From contig NZ_BSSM01000002.1 of assembly GCF_030269125.1 (NCBI RefSeq), forward strand, positions 372,001 through 436,000: a DNA stretch of 64,000 nt, written 5' to 3'. This stretch comes from Streptomyces hygroscopicus subsp. hygroscopicus. GTDB lineage: Bacteria > Actinomycetota > Actinomycetes > Streptomycetales > Streptomycetaceae. Every line of letters begins with the position of its first letter. Positions within the stretch are counted from its first letter, which is position 1. The notes under the pieces were generated by a model. It searched no databases and had not been told where the DNA came from. It saw nothing but the letters and a program-made list of their open reading frames with translations. Positions 26,766-34,579 of the stretch are shown in pieces. The position numbers and the translations under genes are program-made.

Positions 26766-26978
26766 TCAGGAGGCGTCGGCGTGCAGGCTCATCGGGCCGT
26801 AGATCTCGGTGGTCTCCTCGAACAGCCGTACCTGGTCGGCGCCGCCCTCCAGCAGGGCGCGCCAGTGCTCCCCCACCCAGGACTCGGCGTCCCCCTGGGT
26901 GCTGAACTCCTCGGGCTGCACGGCCGGCTGGACCTCCGTCCCGTCGGCCTTCTCGAACCGCCACGTCCATGCCGTCAT
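26766..26978 (-). CDS. Small conserved hypothetical protein
   Basis: A 70-residue protein beginning MTAWTWRFEKADG, with evenly spread charged and aromatic residues (GDAESWVGEHWRALLEGG, VRLFEETTEIYG). No signal or membrane segment. The start is well supported by AAGGAGG five bases before the ATG. It is compact and folded-looking; no family name is offered. Divergent from the CobU fusion gene. Confidence 0.75.
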   Translation of the reverse strand: MTAWTWRFEKADGTEVQPAVQPEEFSTQGDAESWVGEHWRALLEGGADQVRLFEETTEIYGPMSLHADAS

Positions 26979-27058
26979 ACGGGCCTCCTTGTGATCAGAC
27001 ACGTGCTGGAAGAGTAGACGGAAGCGCAATACCCGATCGGACAGGCGAAAATCGTTCC

Positions 27059-28261
27059 GTGGAAGTGACTCTGCTCGGTACCGGTGCCCCCGCCGGACTC
27101 CCCCGTCCCGACTGCCCCTGTGCCGCCTGCGCGACGGCGCTGGGTCCTGACGCGCGGGCGGCTACCGCGCTGCTGGTGGACGGCGCCCTGCTGCTCGACC
27201 TCACCCCGGGCGCGGCCTTCGCGGCGGCGCGGGCCGGGCATTCGCTGGGCGGGGTGCGCCAGGTGCTGCTGTCCCATCCGCACGACGGCCCCCCGGTGGA
27301 GGTGCCGGCCGGGCTGCCGCATCCGGTGCGGGTGCCGGACGGGCGGGAGCTGGCGCTGCTGACGGGGCATCGGGTGCGGGCGGTGGCGACGGACGCCGGC
27401 GGCACGGGGTACGCGGTGACCGGTCCGGACGGGCAGCGGCTGCTGTACCTGCCGCCGGGCGGGGCACCGGCGGGGCTGGAGACGGCGACCGCGGACTCGT
27501 ACCACATGGTCCTCGCGGACGTCGTCGGACGCCCGGACGCGCTGGCCCGGCTGCGGGCGGTCGGCTCCGTCGGGCCCACGACGGATGTGATCGCGGTCCA
27601 TCTCGACCACGACGTGCCGCCCGGCGGTGAGGTGCGGCGGCGGCTCGCGGCGGCGGGGGCGCGGGCCGTGCCGGACGGTACGACGCTGGTGGTCGGCGCG
27701 TACGAGGAGGTGCCGGACGTGCCGCGGCGGACACTGGTGCTCGGCGGGGCGCGCTCGGGGAAGTCCGTGGAGGCGGAGCGGCGGCTGGAGTCCTTCCCCG
27801 ACGTGCTGTACGTGGCGACCGGCGGGACGCGGGGCGGGGACACCGAGTGGGCGGCGCGGGTGGCGGCGCACCGGGAGCGGCGGCCGGGGTCGTGGCGTAC
27901 GTCCGAGACGACGGACCTGGTGCCGGTGCTCGCGCAGGACGGGCCGCCGGTGCTGATCGACTGTCTGTCGCTGTGGCTGACGGACGTGATGGACGAGGTC
28001 GGGGCGTGGGACGACGCGGAGTGGGCGGGCGGGGGCGAGAAGTCCCTGCGGGAGCGGGTGCGGGAGTTGACGGAGGCGGTCCGCCGCACGCGGCGGACGG
28101 TGGTGGCCGTGTCCAACGAGGTGGGCTCGGGGATCGTTCCGGCCACGGCGTCCGGACGCCGGTACCGGGATGAACTGGGGCGGCTGAACGCGGCGTTCGC
28201 GTCGGAGTGCGAGCAGGTCCTGCTGATCGTGGCGGGCCAGGCGGTGGTGCTGCGGGGGTGA
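27059..28261 (+). CDS. Metallo-beta-lactamase-like domain fused to CobU
   Basis: A 400-residue fusion. The C-terminal half (about 222-400) is CobU, the bifunctional adenosylcobinamide kinase/guanylyltransferase: P-loop GGARSGKS at 229-236 and the guanylylation histidine H271 in AAHRERRPGSW. The N-terminal half (1-215) resembles PhnP-like metallo-beta-lactamase folds: LLGTGAPAG start, DCPCAAC cysteine cluster at 18-24 and HLDHD at 181-185. The usual HxHxDH motif is reduced to HPHDG at 73-77, so metal binding there is doubtful. GTG start (27059); a GTG two codons later is possible. It belongs to cobalamin nucleotide-loop assembly with CobT and CobS nearby. Confidence 0.9.
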   Translation: MEVTLLGTGAPAGLPRPDCPCAACATALGPDARAATALLVDGALLLDLTPGAAFAAARAGHSLGGVRQVLLSHPHDGPPVEVPAGLPHPVRVPDGRELALLTGHRVRAVATDAGGTGYAVTGPDGQRLLYLPPGGAPAGLETATADSYHMVLADVVGRPDALARLRAVGSVGPTTDVIAVHLDHDVPPGGEVRRRLAAAGARAVPDGTTLVVGAYEEVPDVPRRTLVLGGARSGKSVEAERRLESFPDVLYVATGGTRGGDTEWAARVAAHRERRPGSWRTSETTDLVPVLAQDGPPVLIDCLSLWLTDVMDEVGAWDDAEWAGGGEKSLRERVRELTEAVRRTRRTVVAVSNEVGSGIVPATASGRRYRDELGRLNAAFASECEQVLLIVAGQAVVLRG

Positions 28262-28291
28262 GGGCGCCGCGCGGCGGGCGACGGGCCGCGG

Positions 28292-28816
28292 TCAGACGAC
28301 GTCCCTGCGGGCCACGATCCGGTGGTGGTGGAGGAACGGGATCGGGCGCGCGCCGCCGAGGACCGTGCAGGCCCGGACGTCCACGTCGGCCGGCGACCAG
28401 CCGTGGCCCAGGATCACATGGCCGCCGGGGCGTACGACCGTGAAGGCGGCCGCGAGTTCGGCGGCCGGGGCGGAGGCCGGGGGCCCGAAGAGGCTCACCA
28501 CGTCGTAGCGGGAGCGCAGGCGGGTCACCACGCCCGGTGTCGTCAGGTGGCCGCGGTGGGCCTCCTCCACCCGGCCCTCCGCCAGCGCACGCGCCACGCG
28601 GTCCGTCGGGTCCAGACCGTCGAAGCTGGTGTAGGGGAAGAACCGCTTCGCCGCCTCCGGGAAGCGGCCGTCGCCCGTGCCCACGTCCAGCCATGCCTCC
28701 GGTTCGGGGAGTGCCGACAGCGCGCGGGCGGTCAGCCGGTGCCGGAGGTTCTCCACGTGGCTTTCGTAGAAGCCTCGTTGGAGGAGGGCGCGCCAGGTGA
28801 GGGGCGAGGTCGGCAT
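28292..28816 (-). CDS. Class I methyltransferase-like protein
   Basis: A 174-residue protein with a SAM-binding-like motif (AWLDVGTGDGRFPE) and later YDVVSLFGP and VRPGGHVILGHGW segments typical of small class I methyltransferases. The start at 28816 (MPTSPLTW) has AGGGAG at good spacing; an ATG at 28840 is in frame but lacks a ribosome site. It is convergent with the CobU fusion gene and divergent from cobT. No substrate can be assigned; it is not one of the known cobalamin ring methylases. Confidence 0.78.
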   Translation of the reverse strand: MPTSPLTWRALLQRGFYESHVENLRHRLTARALSALPEPEAWLDVGTGDGRFPEAAKRFFPYTSFDGLDPTDRVARALAEGRVEEAHRGHLTTPGVVTRLRSRYDVVSLFGPPASAPAAELAAAFTVVRPGGHVILGHGWSPADVDVRACTVLGGARPIPFLHHHRIVARRDVV

Positions 28817-28952
28817 GGACGGCGGCTCCCTGTGTGACATTCCGCGGCAAAACGGAACGTATGGGATGCCGATCTCGGGCGCAACGACATCGCCGCGTCG
28901 TGGTGGCGATGTGACGCGGAGGCGTTCGCCCGCTGGCGGTACTGTTCGGCGA

Positions 28953-30086
28953 ATGAGCAGGCTTAATCTGGACGACTTCACCGATCTGATCGAGCGCCCG
29001 GACGGGGGCGTGCGCCGTGACGCCGAGGCCCGGCGGGAGCGCCAGATCGTGCCGCCGGGGGCGCTGGGGCGCCTGGACGAGCTGGGCGAGTGGCTGGCCG
29101 CCGCGCAGAGCGCCGTACCGGTGCGGACCGTCGAACGGCCGCGGCTGGTCCTCTTCGCCGGCGACCACGGCATCGCCGAACTGGACGTCTCCGCGCGGCC
29201 CGCGGGCGGCGCCGGACAACTGGTGCGCGACGTGCTGGAGGGCGCGAGCCCCGCCGCGGTGCTCGCCCGCCGGCTCCAGGTGCCGGTGCGGGTCGTGGAC
29301 ATGGCCCTGGACTGCGAACCGGACACCTTCCCCGAGGAGGTCGGGCGCCACCGGGTGCGGCGCGGCAGCGGCCGTATCGACATCGAGGACGCGCTCACCC
29401 TGGACGAGGCGGAGGCCGCGCTGCGGGCCGGGATCGCGGTGGCCGACGAGGAGGCCGACTCCGGTACGGACCTCGTGGTGCTCGGCGATGTCAGCGTGGG
29501 CGGCACCACCGCGGCGGCGGTGCTGGTCGCGGCGCTGTGCGGGACCGACGCCTCGGTGGTGACCGGGCGGGGCGGCCACGCGATCGACGACCTGGCGTGG
29601 ATGCGCAAGTGCGCGGCGATCCGGGACGCGCTGCGCCGGGCACGGCCGGTGCTCGGCGACCAGACGCAGCTGCTGGCGACGGTCGGCGGGGCGGACCTCG
29701 CGGCGATGACCGGGTTCCTGTTGCAGTGCGCGGTGCGGAAGCTGCCGGTGATCCTGGACGGCGTGGTGAGCGCGGCGTGCGCGCTGGTGGCGCAGCGGGT
29801 CGCGTTCCGCGCGCCGGACTGGTGGCTGGCGGCGCACGACAGCGGGGAGCCGGGGCAGGCGAAGGCGTTGGACCGGATGGCCCTGGAACCGCTGCTGGAG
29901 CAGGGTGTGAAGGTCGGCGAGGGCCTCGGCGCGCTGCTGGCCCTGCCCCTGGTGCAGGCCGCGGCGGCACTGGCCGCGGAGGTGCCGGAGCGGCCGGAGG
30001 CCGGGAAGGAGCCCGGCGCCGAGGAGGACCCGGGGACCGAGAGGGAGCCGGGGACCGAGGAGGAGCGGGACGCCGGGAAGGAGTAG
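28953..30086 (+). CDS. cobT: Nicotinate-nucleotide-dimethylbenzimidazole phosphoribosyltransferase
   Basis: Makes alpha-ribazole phosphate, the lower-ligand nucleotide of cobalamin. The 377-residue protein has FAGDHGIAELDVS, VLGDVSVGGTT, VTGRGG, and the C-terminal catalytic glutamate region VKVGEGLGALLALP. The last 35 residues are an acidic repetitive tail (Glu/Pro/Gly/Lys, with repeated GTE and GAEEDPG-like units) beyond the family core. ATG start. It acts between CobU and CobS, whose genes flank it. Confidence 0.95.
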   Translation: MSRLNLDDFTDLIERPDGGVRRDAEARRERQIVPPGALGRLDELGEWLAAAQSAVPVRTVERPRLVLFAGDHGIAELDVSARPAGGAGQLVRDVLEGASPAAVLARRLQVPVRVVDMALDCEPDTFPEEVGRHRVRRGSGRIDIEDALTLDEAEAALRAGIAVADEEADSGTDLVVLGDVSVGGTTAAAVLVAALCGTDASVVTGRGGHAIDDLAWMRKCAAIRDALRRARPVLGDQTQLLATVGGADLAAMTGFLLQCAVRKLPVILDGVVSAACALVAQRVAFRAPDWWLAAHDSGEPGQAKALDRMALEPLLEQGVKVGEGLGALLALPLVQAAAALAAEVPERPEAGKEPGAEEDPGTEREPGTEEERDAGKE

Positions 30087-30159
30087 CCGGCGGAACACGG
30101 ACGGCCCAAAGAGGCGATAAGGGCGGTTCGTTCGGGCAACCCCCATATGATCCAGACCC

Positions 30160-31959
30160 ATGGGAGATGCCCGAATCGCCGTCCCGCCCCCGCACGTCGA
30201 GGCGGAACGGCCGACCGAGGTCGGGCGGCGGGCCGGCGGGGCGTCACGGAGGGCCGCCGCCTTCGCCGTCTGGTATCTGCGGGTCGTCGCGTTCATCAAC
30301 TTCCTCACCGCGGTGTGGGTCTCGCTGTACCAGGACGTGCGCCGGCACAACCAGGACGACTTCTTCACGCCCTACCTGCTGACCGCCGGCTTCGCCTCCG
30401 GCGTGTTCACCGCGTTCCTGGCGATCACCATGCGGCGCCGCAAACGCGCGGCGTGGATCCTCAACCTCGCGCTCAGCGGCGTCTTCCTCGCGCTGTTCGC
30501 GTTCGCCATGGCGTTCCCGGAGGTCCACCGGTACGCGCAGAACTGGGTGTCGCTGGTGCTGACGGCCGCGTTCGTCGGCGCGCTGCTGGTGGGGCGGCGG
30601 GAGTTCTACGCCAAGGGCGACCGGTCCAACCCCCGGCTCGCGGCCACCGTCGCCGTCGGCGGCGGGGCGGCCGCCAGCCTGCTGGCCGCGCTGCTGGTGA
30701 CGGTCACCAACCAGGCGCCGGACGCCGCCCGTTCGACGTTCCCGGAACGCTGGCACTACGGCACCCTGCGCCTGGTATCCGTCTCCGCCGACGAGCGCCA
30801 CTTCCCCGGCATCACCCCGCCCACCTGGGCCAACGTGGCCATCAACGTGCTCGGTACGGCCCTGGTCCTCGCCGTGTTCTACGCCGCCTTCCGCTCCCGG
30901 CGCGCCGTGGACCCGCTCACCGCGGACGACGAGAAGCGGCTGCGGGGCCTGCTGGAGCGGCACGGCGAGCGGGACTCGCTGGGCTACTTCGCGCTGCGCC
31001 GGGAGAAGAGCGTGGTGTGGTCGCCGACCGGCAAGGCGGCCGTCGCCTACCGCGTGGTCGGCGGGGTCAGCCTCGCCTCCGGCGATCCGCTCGGGGACCC
31101 GGAGGCCTGGCCGGGCGCGATCGTGCCGTGGCTCGCGAAGGCGCGGGCGCACGGGTGGATCCCCGCGGTGATGGGGGCGAGCGAGGAGGCGGGCACCGTC
31201 TACCACCGGCACGGCCTGGACGCCCTCGAACTCGGGGACGAGGCGATCGTGGAGGTCGCCGACTTCACCCTGGAGGGGCGGGCGATGCGCACCGTGCGGC
31301 AGGCGTACAACCGCGTGCGGCGCGCGGGGTACGAGGTGCGCGTCCGGCGCCACGAGGACATCCCGGCGGCCGAGATGGCGCTGCTCGTCGAGCGCGCCGA
31401 CGACTGGCGGGACGGGGCGACCGAGCGCGGGTTCAGCATGGCGCTCGGGCGGCTCGGGGACCCCGAGGACGGCCGGTGCGTGATGCTGGAGTGCACGGAC
31501 GCCGAGGGCCGGCCGCGCGCACTGCTGTCCTTCGTGCCGTGGGGGCCGAACGGGCTGTCGCTGGATCTGATGCGGCGCGACCGGGACTCCGAGAACGGCC
31601 TGATGGAGTTCATGGTCCTCGAACTGCTGCGCCGCGCCGGGGAACTCGGGATCACCCAGGTCTCGCTGAACTTCGCGATGTTCCGCTCGGTCTTCGAACG
31701 GGGCGCGCGGCTCGGCGCCGGGCCGGTGCTCCGGCTGTGGCGGTCGCTGCTCAGCTTCTTCTCCCGCTGGTGGCAGATCGAGTCCCTGTACCGCGCCAAC
31801 GCCAAGTACCGGCCCATCTGGGAGCCGCGCTTCCTGTGCTTCGAGAAGAGCGCCGACCTGCCGCGCATCGGGCTGGCCGGCGCGCGGGCGGAGGGCTTCC
31901 TGGAGGCGCCGGGACTGCCCAAGTGGCTGCACCGCGGGCGCCTGGGGGCACACCGGTGA
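30160..31959 (+). CDS. MprF-like membrane protein with DUF2156 (LPG synthetase) domain
   Basis: A 599-residue protein. The N-terminal part (about 35-250) has roughly six membrane helices, fewer than the 14 of full MprF. The C-terminal cytosolic part (about 265-599) matches the DUF2156/LPG-synthetase C domain: VGGVSLASGDPLGDP, YHRHGLDALELGDEA, YNRVRRAGYEV and QVSLNFAMFRS. Such enzymes transfer an amino acid from aminoacyl-tRNA to phosphatidylglycerol or another acceptor; the acceptor here is unknown. ATG start. It sits between cobT and cobS with two further membrane protein genes. Confidence 0.87.
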   Translation: MGDARIAVPPPHVEAERPTEVGRRAGGASRRAAAFAVWYLRVVAFINFLTAVWVSLYQDVRRHNQDDFFTPYLLTAGFASGVFTAFLAITMRRRKRAAWILNLALSGVFLALFAFAMAFPEVHRYAQNWVSLVLTAAFVGALLVGRREFYAKGDRSNPRLAATVAVGGGAAASLLAALLVTVTNQAPDAARSTFPERWHYGTLRLVSVSADERHFPGITPPTWANVAINVLGTALVLAVFYAAFRSRRAVDPLTADDEKRLRGLLERHGERDSLGYFALRREKSVVWSPTGKAAVAYRVVGGVSLASGDPLGDPEAWPGAIVPWLAKARAHGWIPAVMGASEEAGTVYHRHGLDALELGDEAIVEVADFTLEGRAMRTVRQAYNRVRRAGYEVRVRRHEDIPAAEMALLVERADDWRDGATERGFSMALGRLGDPEDGRCVMLECTDAEGRPRALLSFVPWGPNGLSLDLMRRDRDSENGLMEFMVLELLRRAGELGITQVSLNFAMFRSVFERGARLGAGPVLRLWRSLLSFFSRWWQIESLYRANAKYRPIWEPRFLCFEKSADLPRIGLAGARAEGFLEAPGLPKWLHRGRLGAHR

Positions 31960-31983
31960 CCGTGGCGGGGTAGGGAATTCCGC

Positions 31984-32706
31984 ATGGGATCGCTCGCCCG
32001 CTGGGCCCGCGCCGAGTGGGGACCGCTGTACGGCACCGTGCGCGGGCCCCTGCTCAGGCCGCGCCCGCGGGCGATGCCCATGACCGCGGTGGCGGTGGCC
32101 CTGACCGCGCTGCTCCAGTTCGTGCAGAACCGGCCGTGGGGCTTCCGGCTGGTGCAGAACCTCGGCGCGGTGCGGGCCGAGGACCCCCTGTGGCTGGGCC
32201 TGCTGCGCACCCCCCTGTCGCTGTTCGTACCCGCCCTGGATCTGCCGGTGTGGGGGGCGCTGGCCCAGATCCTGTTCGTGTTCGGGATCGCCGAACTGTG
32301 CCTGGGCTGGTGGCGGACGCTGGTCATCGCCTACCTCGCCACGCTCGCCGGGACCCTGTACGCGCGCCTCGGCATCACCCTCGGCGCGCACGCCCCCTTC
32401 GGGCTGCCGTGGACGGACGCGCAGGTGGTGGACACCGGCCCGTCCGCGGCCGTGGTGGGCCTCGCGGTGTTCGTGGCCTGGCGGTACGGCGCGTACGCCA
32501 CGACGGGCGCGGTGACGGTGGCGATGGTCGCGGAGGTGCTGCTCAAGGAGAACCTGGCGGGCAAGGAGCACCTGGCCGCGCTGATGGCGGTGGGCGCGCT
32601 GTGCCTGGCGGTGGCGGTACGGCACGGGTCGTACGGCCTGCCTCAGCGGCGGCCGCCGGGCAGCCGGGCCGGGCCCGGGTCGGGTCTGCCGCCGATCCAG
32701 TCCTGA
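31984..32706 (+). CDS. Rhomboid-like polytopic membrane protein
   Basis: A 240-residue protein with about six hydrophobic helices. The order of helices and the GPSAAVVGLAVF segment (about 150-161) recall rhomboid proteases, whose catalytic motif is GxSG; here it reads GPSA and I do not see an unambiguous catalytic histidine, so it is probably a non-proteolytic relative. ATG start 24 bases after the MprF-like gene, so co-transcription is likely. The 3' end overlaps the opposite-strand membrane gene by 64 bases. Confidence 0.72.
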   Translation: MGSLARWARAEWGPLYGTVRGPLLRPRPRAMPMTAVAVALTALLQFVQNRPWGFRLVQNLGAVRAEDPLWLGLLRTPLSLFVPALDLPVWGALAQILFVFGIAELCLGWWRTLVIAYLATLAGTLYARLGITLGAHAPFGLPWTDAQVVDTGPSAAVVGLAVFVAWRYGAYATTGAVTVAMVAEVLLKENLAGKEHLAALMAVGALCLAVAVRHGSYGLPQRRPPGSRAGPGSGLPPIQS

Positions 32707-33410
32707 AGGGCGCGGCCGCGGGGGGTCCAGCGACGGTCGTGGCGGTAGGCGCGCAGGGTGGCCCGAGCGCGGGTGCGGGGGCGGCGGCCGTAGAAGCGGC
32801 GGGCCCACAGCGAGTCGGGGCGGGCCAGGCGGAGCGCGCCGACCAGCGCGACCAGCGGCACGATCGCGCCGAACACGGCGGTGCGGACCTTGCCCTTGCT
32901 CAGGGCGATCAGGGACAGCACGAAGTCGGCGGCGATGTTGGCGATGACCGTGCCCCGGCCGGCGAGTTCCTCCTGGCTCAGGTCGTTGACGCCGAACGGC
33001 GCGAACCCGGCGAGCAGCAGGCCCACGAGGGCGGCGGTGAGCACGACGGCCTCGACGCTCTTGCGGCCCTCCTCGGTCCAGTACACGTCGGCCAGGTGCA
33101 GGATCAGCGCGAACTCGTCCAGGACCAAGCCCGCGCCGATTCCGAACACCACGGCGGCCACCGCCCCGCCGGCGCCGTGCCGGTCGCTGGCGACGGCGCC
33201 GAAGCCGCCGACGACGGTGAGCACGACCCCGGGGACGACGTGGTGGATGTGCAGGCCGCCCGCGCTGACGTTGCGGAACGGCCCCCTGCCGGCCCGGATC
33301 AGACGGGTGATCACCCGGGTGACGACGAAGGTCAGGACGAACGCGGTGAGGGCGAGCAGCAGCGGAAGCTTGCCCGGTTCGACGATGTTCCGCACCCACC
33401 AGTGCCCCAT
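32643..33410 (-). CDS. Integral membrane protein with HxHH motif, unknown function
   Basis: A 255-residue protein with about six helices. Polar residues are buried in helices: GGLHIHHVVPG near 51-61 and GAGLVLDEFALILHLADV near 94-111. The C-terminal 50 residues are Arg-rich and cytosolic. The His/Asp/Glu placement could bind metal or form a catalytic site, but I know no family function. Convergent with, and overlapping by 64 bases, the rhomboid-like gene; divergent from cobS. Confidence 0.75.
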   Translation of the reverse strand: MGHWWVRNIVEPGKLPLLLALTAFVLTFVVTRVITRLIRAGRGPFRNVSAGGLHIHHVVPGVVLTVVGGFGAVASDRHGAGGAVAAVVFGIGAGLVLDEFALILHLADVYWTEEGRKSVEAVVLTAALVGLLLAGFAPFGVNDLSQEELAGRGTVIANIAADFVLSLIALSKGKVRTAVFGAIVPLVALVGALRLARPDSLWARRFYGRRPRTRARATLRAYRHDRRWTPRGRALQDWIGGRPDPGPARLPGGRR

Positions 33411-33474
33411 GTGCGCACTTTATCCCTGACGCCCGGCCGACGGCGGGCGGGCGCGTGCCGGGTAACCTGCGCCG

Positions 33475-34296
33475 GTGCGCACGTCCTCCCCGCCCTCCCC
33501 CGCCTCCCCGGCCTCCCCGGCCTCCCCGCTCGACGGCCTCCGGTTCGCCTTCGGCACGCTCACCGTGCTGCCCGTACGGGTGCACCGCTGGGACCGCGCC
33601 GCCGCGCGCGGGGGGATGCTCGCCGCCGGCCTCGTCGGCCTGGTCGCGGGCGTCCTCTCGGCCGGTCTGGGGCTGGTACTGCTCTTCCTCGGCGCGGGCC
33701 CGCTGCTCGCCGCCGTCGGCTCGGTCGCCGTACCCGCCGTGCTCACCCGCGGGCTGCACCTGGACGGGCTCGCCGACACCGCCGACGGGCTGGGCAGCGG
33801 CAAGCCGGCCGAGGAGGCACTGCGCATCATGAAGCGGTCGGACATCGGGCCGTTCGGGGTGCTCACCCTCGTCCTGGTGCTGCTGGCCCAGGTGGCCGTG
33901 CTGGCGCAGGTGTACGACGACGCGTGGGCGCGGGGTGCCGCGGCGGCGGTGACCGCCGCGGTGAGCGCCCGGCTCGCGCTGACCCTGGCCGCCCGCAGCG
34001 GGGTGCCGGCCGCGCGGCCCGAGGGGCTCGGGGCGGCCGTCGCCGGGGTGGTGCCGGTGCCGGGCGCGCTCGCGCTCGCCGCCCTGTGCGCCGCGGGCGC
34101 CGCCGCCTGGGGCGCCGGGTCCGGCCCGCAGGGCGCGCTGCGCGGCGCCGCCGCGGTGCTGTTCGCGCTCGGCGCCGCCGAACTCCTGCTGCGCCGCTGC
34201 GTGCGCCGTTTCGGCGGGGTGACGGGGGACGTGTTCGGCGCGCTCGCGGAGACGGCCGCGACGGCGGCCCTCGTGGTGCTGGCCCTCGGACACTGA
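33475..34296 (+). CDS. cobS: Adenosylcobinamide-GDP ribazoletransferase (cobalamin synthase)
   Basis: Joins adenosylcobinamide-GDP (from CobU) with alpha-ribazole (from CobT) in the membrane, the last step of cobalamin assembly. The 273-residue protein has the diagnostic Asp-rich motif RGLHLDGLADTADGLGSG near residues 82-100 and several Ala/Leu/Val-rich helices. GTG start; the first 18 residues are Ser/Pro-rich (SSPPSPASPASPASPLDG). No cobalamin riboswitch was recognised upstream. Confidence 0.95.
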   Translation: MRTSSPPSPASPASPASPLDGLRFAFGTLTVLPVRVHRWDRAAARGGMLAAGLVGLVAGVLSAGLGLVLLFLGAGPLLAAVGSVAVPAVLTRGLHLDGLADTADGLGSGKPAEEALRIMKRSDIGPFGVLTLVLVLLAQVAVLAQVYDDAWARGAAAAVTAAVSARLALTLAARSGVPAARPEGLGAAVAGVVPVPGALALAALCAAGAAAWGAGSGPQGALRGAAAVLFALGAAELLLRRCVRRFGGVTGDVFGALAETAATAALVVLALGH

Positions 34297-34579
34297 CCGA
34301 CCGGCCACGCAACTCCCTTGTGCAAACGGGTACTTGGCGGTGAAGGGGGAGGCGACCTGCCAGGCCCCGGCGGGTGGAGCAGGCCACCGCGCCACGCACG
34401 GGTGAACACCCGCAGACATGAGCGAAGGGGGGCACGCGCGTACCCTCGTCCCGGGTGTTCGCCTACAAGGCGAGGCCCCCCGGTTGCCACCTGCCCCCAG
34501 ACCCGGACCTAGGGTCGGCTGTCGGGCCCGGTCGACCCACCCCACAGCAACTTCACATCGGAAGCGAGAACTCACCACC

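Noticed and set aside
27201..30368. A 1055-codon minus-strand frame across the CobU and cobT region
   Set aside because: It is the antisense shadow of GC-rich genes; the product is an Arg/Pro/Ala string, and the sense-strand frames encode recognisable CobU and CobT.
26970..34300. Cobalamin riboswitch upstream of the CobU fusion, cobT or cobS
   Set aside because: I looked for the conserved B12-box-like core and a structured leader; gaps before these genes are short and I found none.
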